From Methylomonas sp. (GTDB taxonomy: Bacteria; Pseudomonadota; Gammaproteobacteria; Methylococcales; Methylomonadaceae): a stretch of DNA of 7,451 bases. Both the position numbers and the translations under genes were made by a program. Below, in pieces: positions 1-5,525 of the stretch. The stretch's first letter is position 1, and the number at the start of each line of letters is the position of its first letter. The DNA lies in the NCBI GenBank assembly GCA_026988195.1, contig JALSLS010000432.1, positions 1 to 7,451 of the forward strand, in the 5' to 3' direction. Under the pieces are notes generated by a model. The model was not told the DNA's origin. It did not search any database and saw only the letters and a list, made by a program, of their open reading frames with translations.

Positions 1-47
1 AGCTGTGGCGTAATATTACTGTTATGCCAGTAAACATCATCAGTCAT
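1..47 (-). CDS. cysC: Probable adenylylsulfate (APS) kinase, N-terminus only (partial, runs off the left edge)
   Basis: Reading from 47 leftwards gives MTDDVYWHNSNITPQ before the window ends. A textbook Shine-Dalgarno AAGGAG (54-59) lies 6 bases before the ATG, so this is a real start. The short peptide matches the N-terminal pattern of bacterial CysC proteins, where a few polar residues are followed by V-x-WH-x(3)-[VI]T before the P-loop. CysC phosphorylates APS to PAPS, the sulfate donor for sulfotransferases, in the cytoplasm. Two sulfotransferase genes in the same window (4022-5453) make this assignment more attractive. The P-loop and catalytic residues lie outside the window, so the call rests on 15 residues plus context. 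It could also be the start of a CysNC fusion partner or another protein. The start overlaps by 8 bases the end of an upstream, possibly decayed, reading frame. Confidence 0.55.
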   Translation of the reverse strand, partial: MTDDVYWHNSNITPQ

Positions 48-432
48 GAAAAGCTCCTTGTTTTTTAAATTGGGTAAAAAATATTGAAGAGATGGTAGCG
101 GATAACATCGTAGAATAAAACCCAAGGCATAAATAGCACAGTAAATTTCTAATACTGGTATCCATCTCAAGCAGTAGGGAAATCTTAATTAATAAATGTA
201 AGCCAAAACAAACATTCCATGTAACTACCAACAACGAGCTAATCACCATGAAAGGCTAAATATAAAAAATAACAAAAATAATTAGTTTATTAAGGTAGTC
301 TTCATCTAAAAGATAATATAATGCGTGGAAGATAAAAGGTTGACCGTATCTGTATGTATATACATCGGTTGTTTCTTGCGAGTATGATAATAAAAACGCA
401 CAGAAAACAGCCATGATGTGGTAAGCAAGCAA
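40..432 (-). pseudogene. Membrane-protein-like reading frame split by one in-frame TAG (possible pseudogene)
   Basis: On the minus strand one frame runs from a TTG at 432 (or ATG at 414) to a TGA at 42-40, interrupted only by a TAG at 258-256. The first part is 58 codons and the second 71. Both are hydrophobic, with likely membrane segments near the start, around the TAG, and in the last 50 codons, plus a polar stretch TDVYTYRYGQPFIFHALYY between the first two. The frame ends in ATGACTGA, overlapping the start of the cysC-like gene, an arrangement typical of translationally coupled genes. DNA this AT-rich should contain many more stops in about 130 codons. I do not recognise the family. It may be a decayed gene, a gene with a sequencing error, or a chance open frame. 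No strong Shine-Dalgarno precedes either possible start (only TAGG, 8 bases before the TTG). Confidence 0.35.
54..59 (-). promoter_or_regulatory. Ribosome binding site of the cysC-like gene
   Basis: The minus strand reads AAGGAG, a near-perfect complement to the 16S rRNA 3' end, with a 6-base spacer to the ATG at 47. This site is the main proof that a gene starts at the left edge, because only 47 coding bases are present. Confidence 0.75.
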
Positions 433-591
433 CTTGAAAGCCTAAAGAAACGTTTTTTTGATAGTTTGTTGGTATAAAACAACAAAATTTTTTAGAAATT
501 AATCTGTTTTAAGGGTTTCTAATAGTTAATGTTTATTAATATCAGTAAGATAGCAATACATTTTGACTTTATCAGTTAGTCGTAAGATTGG

Positions 592-620
592 TTGCGTTTA
601 GCAAATAGATCACGTATTAT
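592..620 (+). promoter_or_regulatory. Candidate sigma-70 promoter for the exported-protein gene
   Basis: TTGCGT at 592-597 and TATTAT at 615-620 are separated by exactly 17 bases, a good vegetative promoter match. Transcription would start near 627 and give a 5' untranslated leader of about 200 bases. In DNA this AT-rich such matches can arise by chance, so the site is a candidate only. Confidence 0.4.
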
Positions 621-818
621 TTGCGTCAATACTGTTAGTCATCAGTTTACCGATGCCTTTTGTCAGTGTGAAATATACGGAGACGAGTATTTACGAGTCT
701 TTAAATATTAAAAAATTATTGGGCAAACTTAGAAAGAGGGTGGGGTTTCCGGTTTCTTTTTTGGGGTTTACTAATATTTATTTTAAGTTTGTTCTTTATT
801 TTAATTTATTTACTTTAT

Positions 819-824
819 GGAGAG
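819..824 (+). promoter_or_regulatory. Ribosome binding site that sets the start of the exported protein
   Basis: GGAGAG lies 5 bases before the ATG at 830. The next residues form a normal signal peptide, so this site decides for 830 over the in-frame ATG at 653, which has no Shine-Dalgarno. Confidence 0.75.
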
Positions 825-829
825 TAATA

Positions 830-2500
830 ATGAAAATGTTTAAAAAATCTACATTAAGTCTTGCACTTACTGCCGCTATGATCGGTGGAGTGGCAATGAC
901 GCAGCAGGCAACTGCTTTGCCAGCAGGTTCTGCTGGTGCAACACAAGCAGCAGTAGTTGCGGGTGAGGCATACGTTAATCCAAACGGTCTTGGTCAGGCT
1001 TTAATCTTTCCTTACTATTCAGTACGTGGCGGTTTGAAATCTTTCTTTAATATTACTAATACAGCTGATTACGCAGTAGCAGTTAAAGTTAGATTCCACG
1101 AAGGTCATAACTCTCGTGATGCACTTGACTTTAACCTGGTTCTATCACCACAAGACGTATGGGCTGGTTGGATTGAAGATAGCGCAACAGGTCCTGTTGT
1201 AAAGACAAATGATAATTCATGTGTGGTTGGTGCTCCAAATATCCGTTCTACGGGTCAGGCACTTTCAAACGTAGCTTATGGCGATATTATTCCTGCATTC
1301 CAAGATCAAGGTGATAACTCTATTGAACGTACTCGTGAAGGTTATGTTGAAGTAATCGGTATGGGTAGAGCATATGCAGGAGCTTCAGGTACACCTGGAA
1401 CTACTGCTGCTGCTGGCTTGGCTTATGCACCTGTAGCACCTGCTATCGGAAATACTGCTTACTATGCAACTCACGATGCAACAGGTTCTCCTAGAGACTG
1501 TGGTATTGTAGATGCTAACTTTGTAGCGCCAAATACTGCGCCACAAACACTTCCTGTTGCATTCCCATTTGTTGATACAGGAACACCTCAATTAGGTGAT
1601 GGTGATCCGGTTGCTGTAACAGATTTTGTTGCTTTTGCAGCTAACGATAATCCTCTTAAAGGTAACTTCAGTGTAATTAATTCTGGAACAGGTATTGGTG
1701 CTGGTAATGCTGCAATTGCAATTGCCGATTTCATGGATCCTGCTGCTGCAACTTTAGCTGTAAATGGTAACTTAATTACAGCACAAAACTTCCCTTACTT
1801 CTTGGAGCCAACATTGGCATCTCGTGATGGAATCTGGACTACATCAGGTTTAGCTAGTGTAGAAGCAGCAATGACGTCAAATGTAATTATCAATGAGTGG
1901 GCTAATAACCCATCTACTGGTGCTGCTACAGATTGGATTGTTACTTTCCCAACTAAAGGCTTCCACGTTGATAATATGTCTTTTGATGCAACGGATGTTG
2001 ATGCTAACCCAGCTACAACTTTCCTTATTAATACTACAGTTGGTGTAAATCAGAATATTCAGGCTTCAAACAACCAATGGAGAGCTGCCTACACACCAGC
2101 GCCAGCACCATTCCAGGATAATATCAATGCGTCAGGTGCAGCAGTTGATATCGGAATCGTAGGTTATAACCGTGAAGAGCTAGGTGTTGCTGCTACAACG
2201 GGTAATACTACTCCTTCTCCATTCCCACCAGGTGGCGTTACAGCATTGTCACTACAGGGTGAAGCTAACTTGATTTCATTCTCTCCTACTGGTACTCCTA
2301 GTGCTTTAGGTGGTGAGAACTTTGTACTTAATTTTGATGTGTCGGGTACTCTGGCAGGGACTCCACCAAACGGTTGGGCTCAGCTAACATTTGATCCAGC
2401 TAATGCTAACTTGCCTACAATTGGTTACGCATATAAGTCACGTAATCAAGGTAGTGCTGCATTAAGTTTTGGTCAGATTCTTGGTCATGCTTGGAAGTAA
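830..2500 (+). CDS. Exported protein of unknown function, probably abundant at the cell surface or in the envelope
   Basis: The protein has 556 residues from the ATG at 830. Residues 1-29 are a signal peptide: positive MKMFKK, a hydrophobic core, then ATA before the likely cleavage site at 29/30. The mature part begins with an Ala/Gly-rich linker, then VNPNGLGQALIFPYYSVRGG (49-68), NITNT (74-78), VKVRFHEGHNSRDALDFN (85-102) and LSPQDVW (105-111). Later landmarks are TDWIVTFPTKGFHVD (367-381) and a C-terminal IGYAYKSRN (531-539). I recognise this pattern from memory as an uncharacterised secreted family in marine and sulfur-oxidising gammaproteobacteria. No enzymatic motif is visible. The only two cysteines, C131 and C224, could form a disulfide. 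The composition (Ala, Gly, Asn, Thr, few Lys) suits a beta-rich extracellular protein. Arg codons are mostly CGT (8 of 12), unlike the next gene, suggesting strong expression. Tandem TAA stops and a strong terminator follow. Confidence 0.85.
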   Translation: MKMFKKSTLSLALTAAMIGGVAMTQQATALPAGSAGATQAAVVAGEAYVNPNGLGQALIFPYYSVRGGLKSFFNITNTADYAVAVKVRFHEGHNSRDALDFNLVLSPQDVWAGWIEDSATGPVVKTNDNSCVVGAPNIRSTGQALSNVAYGDIIPAFQDQGDNSIERTREGYVEVIGMGRAYAGASGTPGTTAAAGLAYAPVAPAIGNTAYYATHDATGSPRDCGIVDANFVAPNTAPQTLPVAFPFVDTGTPQLGDGDPVAVTDFVAFAANDNPLKGNFSVINSGTGIGAGNAAIAIADFMDPAAATLAVNGNLITAQNFPYFLEPTLASRDGIWTTSGLASVEAAMTSNVIINEWANNPSTGAATDWIVTFPTKGFHVDNMSFDATDVDANPATTFLINTTVGVNQNIQASNNQWRAAYTPAPAPFQDNINASGAAVDIGIVGYNREELGVAATTGNTTPSPFPPGGVTALSLQGEANLISFSPTGTPSALGGENFVLNFDVSGTLAGTPPNGWAQLTFDPANANLPTIGYAYKSRNQGSAALSFGQILGHAWK

Positions 2501-2502
2501 TA

Positions 2503-2515
2503 ATCGCTTAGCGAT
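2503..2515 (+). repeat. Short perfect inverted repeat just after the stop codon
   Basis: ATCGC, a TTA loop, then GCGAT form a 5-base-pair hairpin starting within the second TAA of the exported-protein gene. It is the first of three consecutive hairpins and may protect the mRNA 3' end. That role is inference. Confidence 0.5.
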
Positions 2516-2516
2516 G

Positions 2517-2534
2517 TTTCTAGTTAACTAGAAA
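2517..2534 (+). repeat. 18-base perfect palindrome between the stop codon and the terminator
   Basis: TTTCTAGTTAACTAGAAA equals its own reverse complement over 18 bases. As RNA it can fold into a hairpin with a small loop. As DNA it could bind a dimeric protein. It sits 3 bases before the terminator hairpin. Confidence 0.55.
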
Positions 2535-2536
2535 TT

Positions 2537-2568
2537 AAAAAAGACCGGCTTTTGCCGGTCTTTTTTTT
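2537..2568 (+). terminator. Strong intrinsic terminator after the exported-protein gene
   Basis: AAGACCGGC (2541-2549), a TTTT loop, then GCCGGTCTT (2554-2562) form a 9-base-pair stem that A-U pairs extend further. The T-run at 2561-2568 supplies the U-tract. The A-run at 2537-2542 means it could also work in the opposite direction. It ends one base before the Shine-Dalgarno of the next gene, leaving no room for a separate promoter between them. Confidence 0.9.
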
Positions 2569-2582
2569 GGGAGAAATTAAGT

Positions 2583-3797
2583 ATGAAATTAAATAAAAAA
2601 CTACTATTGATAATGATTGTTACAATTTTTATATCAATATTTTTCACACTAAAAATAAGTAAATTTTTGTCAGAAAGAGAAAAAGTAATAGAAAACGACA
2701 CCAATAAAATAACATCGGTTGAAATAAAAGCAGAGGGTGGTGTTGCGAGAAAATCAATAAATGAAAAAATTGACTGGGTTATTGTTAATGAAAAAACAAA
2801 GCAGGTAGTTACGACTAGAACTGAGGGAGGCGTGGCTAATATTAAACTAAATATTTATGAAGATACTCAAAAAAACATTTGGGTGGTGAGTGCTAAGAGT
2901 AAATTGTATAGCGGCATAGCAAAACTAGACAATAATAATATTAAGTTAGGTCAATTTAAAATGTATTTGAGCAAAATACAAGCTGCAATTAATGTTGAGC
3001 TACATATTCAAAAAAATGCGACTGCTACGACGAGTATCCCTATTAAATGGGAAGTACCAGAAGGAACTAATGTAAAGATTAATATACAAGGGGAAGACGA
3101 AGAGCCTCTGTTTTATGCGCCACCAAACTTATTTACAGCAAACTATAAATCTAATGAAACAATGTTAAGAATGCCAAGTGAGCCAGGTAATTACATTGTA
3201 CGATTGTATGATACAAAACACATAAATGACCCCTTAAAAGAAATTAAAATTAAAATAGTTAGAGCAAATATAGAGATTAACGCGCCAAGTGAGGGAATTG
3301 CGGGCACTAGTATTAACTTGTCATGGGTTTCACCAAAGAGTTCACAAGGGCAAATTAATATAAAAAAGAAAGATGAAAAAATTGAGTATTATTCAAGATA
3401 TTATGTGAGGACAAGAGGAAAAGAGTCTGTAAACCTAATATTACCTTCACAAGAGGGAGAATATGTTTTTAGATGGTATGATTTTTATTCTAAAAAGCTG
3501 ATTATTGAAAAAGATATAAAAATACATAGGGCTGATATAAAAATATATGTAAAAACTAAGGCAAAGCTGGGAGAAAAAATAAGAGTAAGGTGGAGTGCGC
3601 CCAAAAATTCGATGGCAAAAGTATATTTGAAGAATGATCTTAATGATAAGGTAGTGGCGCGCTTTACAGTGAATGAGAAAAAAGAATCAGAAATAGTAAT
3701 GCCGAAAAAACCAGGAATGTATTACTTAGTATGGATCTGTGATGGAGATAAACAAGAAATGAAAAGGAAGAAAATAGAAGTAATCGGAGATGAGTAG
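2583..3797 (+). CDS. Membrane-anchored protein with three tandem beta-sandwich-like repeats
   Basis: The protein has 404 residues. The ATG follows GGGAGA (2569-2574) with an 8-base spacer. MKLNKK and a hydrophobic stretch at about 7-23 form a signal anchor, so the remainder should face the periplasm. Residues 45-125 look like a degenerate first domain with EGGV at 51 and 81. Three repeats of about 90 residues follow, at about 137-227, 228-316 and 317-402. Each has a W-x-x-P strand (W156, W248, W337) and later a P-x-x-x-G-x-Y turn (MPSEPGNY 197, LPSQEGEY 287, MPKKPGMY 373). I know similar repeats from memory as C-terminal modules of some bacterial von Willebrand factor A proteins, but no VWA domain or MIDAS motif is present here. 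The gene is very AT-rich, and 13 of 15 Arg codons are AGA/AGG, which suggests transfer or low expression. The function is unknown. A scaffold or binding role in the envelope is only a guess. Confidence 0.75.
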   Translation: MKLNKKLLLIMIVTIFISIFFTLKISKFLSEREKVIENDTNKITSVEIKAEGGVARKSINEKIDWVIVNEKTKQVVTTRTEGGVANIKLNIYEDTQKNIWVVSAKSKLYSGIAKLDNNNIKLGQFKMYLSKIQAAINVELHIQKNATATTSIPIKWEVPEGTNVKINIQGEDEEPLFYAPPNLFTANYKSNETMLRMPSEPGNYIVRLYDTKHINDPLKEIKIKIVRANIEINAPSEGIAGTSINLSWVSPKSSQGQINIKKKDEKIEYYSRYYVRTRGKESVNLILPSQEGEYVFRWYDFYSKKLIIEKDIKIHRADIKIYVKTKAKLGEKIRVRWSAPKNSMAKVYLKNDLNDKVVARFTVNEKKESEIVMPKKPGMYYLVWICDGDKQEMKRKKIEVIGDE

Positions 3798-4021
3798 ATA
3801 TTTTTAGATAGGTTAAATAAAGTAGTTTTAGCTGTATTTGATAGTAGGCGACCTCAGCCCCTACTTTGATGATTTTGTACGAGAGCAATAAATCGGTAAA
3901 CAGAATGAAGAATTCAGTATGCAGGGTTTTCGAGTATACATTTGAAGCAATTAAATACAAATCAACGAAAAAGAGGGGGGGTGGTATCAATAAAGAGGGT
4001 TTTTAGGTGTTTTTATATAAA
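3798..4021. other. Convergent intergenic gap, mostly featureless
   Basis: This gap separates the converging repeat-protein and sulfotransferase genes. It holds one inverted repeat, AGTAGG (3843-3848) with CCTACT (3860-3865) and an 11-base loop, but no clear U-tract on either side, so it is at best a weak terminator. A run of seven G (3975-3981) follows a purine-rich stretch. I see no gene. Confidence 0.4.
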
Positions 4022-4726
4022 TTAGAGCCAATGGGATAAATCTTTGTTTAAAGCAGTGCTTAAACTTTGAATTTTATCATGATATAGGTTTTTTAGGTGC
4101 TTATGAAGTGAAGGGTTAAGTGGGTTAGAAGCGCCTGAGAATACTTTTTTCTCTGGGTTAATGTTTTGAAGCATTGTCGTTGAGAAACTCTCAACCCCAA
4201 TATGTTGGCAGCAGTTTTGTAATAACTGCTGGGGTGATTGGTGAATATCCTCAAAAGAAAGTAAAAGCAAATTGTCTGAATTATAAACTTGAGACCAGTT
4301 GGCAATAGAGCTCTCGTAATCTCCCCTTAGTAGTGAGCCTTGTGAGTTAAAGTGATCTATAAACCATTGATCGCTAGCTTCTGTAAAGGTCATTTCTGCG
4401 AGTGCTAGTGCCATTCTTGCAGATGACCATGCTCTGTCAATTGGGTTGCGGATTATGTAGATGATTCTCAGGTCAGGGGCAAATTGGTGTATTTGTTTAA
4501 TAGTGTCTAAGGGGAGAAAGGCATAGGCTGGGGTTATTTCACCCTCTACTAAATTTTTTGAATCAAATTTTGATAGGTAGTCTTTAGGTGAGCGTTTGGG
4601 GTATTGTCTGTTCCAGTAATGTACTTCTTTCCCGTGGGGGAAGGCGATATCAGGGTGTTGGCTTAACATTTTATAAAGCCATGTTGTGCCTGCTTTTTGT
4701 GCGCCTATGCCTAAAAATTTATACAT
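4022..4726 (-). CDS. PAPS-dependent sulfotransferase (heparan-sulfotransferase-like)
   Basis: The protein has 234 residues. It should transfer sulfate from PAPS to a hydroxyl or amino group, most likely on a glycan, in the cytoplasm. The 5'-phosphosulfate loop is AQKAGTTW (9-16). KEVHYW (33-38) matches the K-E-x-H-[FY] motif of heparan-type sulfotransferases, whose Glu (E34 here) is the catalytic base. The 3'-phosphate site is RNPIDRAWSS, with R93 and S101. RGDYESSIANW (134-144) and the strand LLLLSFEDI (153-161) are also typical of the family. The protein is short for the family, but the C-terminal helix ending in HWL looks complete. A Shine-Dalgarno AGGAG (4740-4744) overlaps the stop codon of the upstream sulfotransferase gene. 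Its 13-base spacing is long, so translational coupling is likely. The acceptor substrate cannot be told from sequence. Confidence 0.88.
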   Translation of the reverse strand: MYKFLGIGAQKAGTTWLYKMLSQHPDIAFPHGKEVHYWNRQYPKRSPKDYLSKFDSKNLVEGEITPAYAFLPLDTIKQIHQFAPDLRIIYIIRNPIDRAWSSARMALALAEMTFTEASDQWFIDHFNSQGSLLRGDYESSIANWSQVYNSDNLLLLSFEDIHQSPQQLLQNCCQHIGVESFSTTMLQNINPEKKVFSGASNPLNPSLHKHLKNLYHDKIQSLSTALNKDLSHWL

Positions 4727-4739
4727 AACTGTTTTAGTG

Positions 4740-4744
4740 CTCCT
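4740..4744 (-). promoter_or_regulatory. Shine-Dalgarno of the downstream sulfotransferase, overlapping the upstream stop codon
   Basis: The minus strand reads AGGAG, sharing bases with the TAG stop (4745-4743) of the upstream sulfotransferase. The spacer to the ATG at 4726 is 13 bases, longer than ideal. Ribosomes finishing the first gene could reinitiate on the second, keeping the two enzymes at a linked ratio. Confidence 0.5.
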
Positions 4745-5453
4745 AAGATAAAAAGGTTTTAAGTTCTGTGTAGCAATCTTCTACTGCTAAGGGGATTTCA
4801 TGTGAGTTATTTGGTGGGGTGCGTAATGAGCTATCAAAAAAATCAATATCAGATATGTTTGAGTTAGGGAATAAGTTAGAGACTATTTCGTTGGTCTTTT
4901 GGGTGTAGATTGCACTTGAATAGTCAAAAGAAATGAGTGGGAAAGGCTGCTGTTGTAGTTGATTTAATAGTTTGGAATTATAGTCTAGCCAGAGCTGTAA
5001 GCCATCGTCCAAGGTGAATTGATCGCTTCTACGCGCTAAAGATTGCGCTACATCTAAAGGATTACGGATTGTGCCTATCAAAATAGCATTAGGGAATATA
5101 TCGAGCCAAAAAGGTAATGTCAGTAGTGCGCGAGGGTCTTTAAATCCCCAGCTGTTTGAAGGGCAGTTTTCTGCGATTTGCTTTTTTATTTCATTGGCTT
5201 GTTGAAGGTGTGAATTATTCCATTGGATTTCTTTGGTGGGAGGCTTGTCCCAACTTGAGTCATTGTGTTTAAGTAGGCTTTCATTAAGAGCCATTATTGT
5301 GTTGTGTTCACGATTACCTTTTTGATTAAATTTGTTACTTGTTGAAACATCACCAAGGCACAAACCTGCTTGTTGTAAAGTACCTGCTAAGCAGCTTGTG
5401 CCACTGCGGTGCATTCCAAGTATGATTATGGGTTTTGTTAAGTGATGAGACAT
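4743..5453 (-). CDS. Second sulfotransferase-family protein
   Basis: The protein has 236 residues and belongs to a different subfamily from its downstream neighbour. GMHRSGTS (13-20) is the P-loop-like 5'-phosphosulfate site following the strand PIIIL. KGNREH (45-50) followed by ALNESLL (55-61), and WGFKDPR (102-108), are hallmark motifs of bacterial sulfotransferase-family proteins often found with glycosyltransferases. RNPLDVAQS (R130, S138) is the 3'-phosphate-binding motif. No signal peptide is seen, so it is cytoplasmic. Only a weak GGA Shine-Dalgarno lies upstream of the ATG at 5453, but the next Met is inside the P-loop motif, so this start must be right. The gene leads an operon with the sulfotransferase gene 16 bases downstream and diverges from the sulfatase. 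Nucleotide kinase-like folds share the G-x(4)-GTS pattern, but the later motifs favour a sulfotransferase. Confidence 0.85.
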   Translation of the reverse strand: MSHHLTKPIIILGMHRSGTSCLAGTLQQAGLCLGDVSTSNKFNQKGNREHNTIMALNESLLKHNDSSWDKPPTKEIQWNNSHLQQANEIKKQIAENCPSNSWGFKDPRALLTLPFWLDIFPNAILIGTIRNPLDVAQSLARRSDQFTLDDGLQLWLDYNSKLLNQLQQQPFPLISFDYSSAIYTQKTNEIVSNLFPNSNISDIDFFDSSLRTPPNNSHEIPLAVEDCYTELKTFLS

Positions 5454-5525
5454 GATAAATTCCAGTTTGATTGCTTGGAAATATACGGTACAACGTATTA
5501 AAGATAAACTGAAAAAGGAAATACT
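5454..5525. promoter_or_regulatory. Shared divergent control region between the sulfotransferase operon and the sulfatase
   Basis: These 72 bases must hold the promoters of both directions. For the minus strand, TTTATC (5508-5503) and TATATT (5485-5480) are 17 bases apart. For the plus strand, TTGCTT (5471-5476) and TATTAA (5496-5501) are 19 bases apart. All are weak matches. A dyad ATACG (5483-5487), 6-base spacer, CGTAT (5494-5498) lies between the candidate boxes and could be an operator. These readings are inference from position and symmetry. Confidence 0.35.
5515..5520 (+). promoter_or_regulatory. Ribosome binding site favouring a TTG start for the sulfatase
   Basis: AAGGAA lies 5 bases before the TTG at 5526 but 14 bases before the in-frame ATG at 5535. 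The spacing supports the TTG, which adds three residues. Neither choice affects the catalytic fold. Confidence 0.5.

Larger units (their letters stand above)
445..829. other. AT-rich intergenic stretch with the leader of the exported-protein gene
   Basis: No convincing gene is present on either strand. The minus strand has dense stops here. The plus strand is open in frame with the downstream gene from 653, but it has no Shine-Dalgarno and does not look like protein. The stretch holds a candidate promoter at 592-620 and an approximately 200-base leader ending in a T-rich tract and the ribosome binding site at 819-824. The heptamer GTTAGTC occurs at 575-581 and 634-640, and the hexamer TTGCGT at 592-597 and 621-626. 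These are too short to interpret. Confidence 0.5.

Noticed and set aside
354..365. 12-base palindrome ATGTATATACAT
   Set aside because: It lies inside the interrupted minus-strand frame and is easily produced by chance in AT-rich sequence; no second copy was seen.
465..493. Hairpin TTTGTTG / CAACAAA followed by six T, as a possible terminator
   Set aside because: The stem is 7 base pairs with only two G-C pairs and an 8-base loop, too weak to call in such AT-rich DNA, and no plus-strand gene ends upstream.
653..829. N-terminal extension of the exported protein from an ATG at 653
   Set aside because: No Shine-Dalgarno precedes it, the sequence is not protein-like, and it would bury the clear signal peptide that starts at 830 behind a good ribosome binding site.
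3975..3981. Run of seven G as a possible phase-variation tract
   Set aside because: It lies in a convergent intergenic gap, not in a coding frame or promoter spacer, so a slipped-strand switch has nothing obvious to act on.
3664..3990. Minus-strand open frame of 108 codons across the end of the repeat-protein gene
   Set aside because: It is mostly the antisense of an AT-rich real gene, has low-complexity Leu/Phe/Ser composition and no ribosome binding site.
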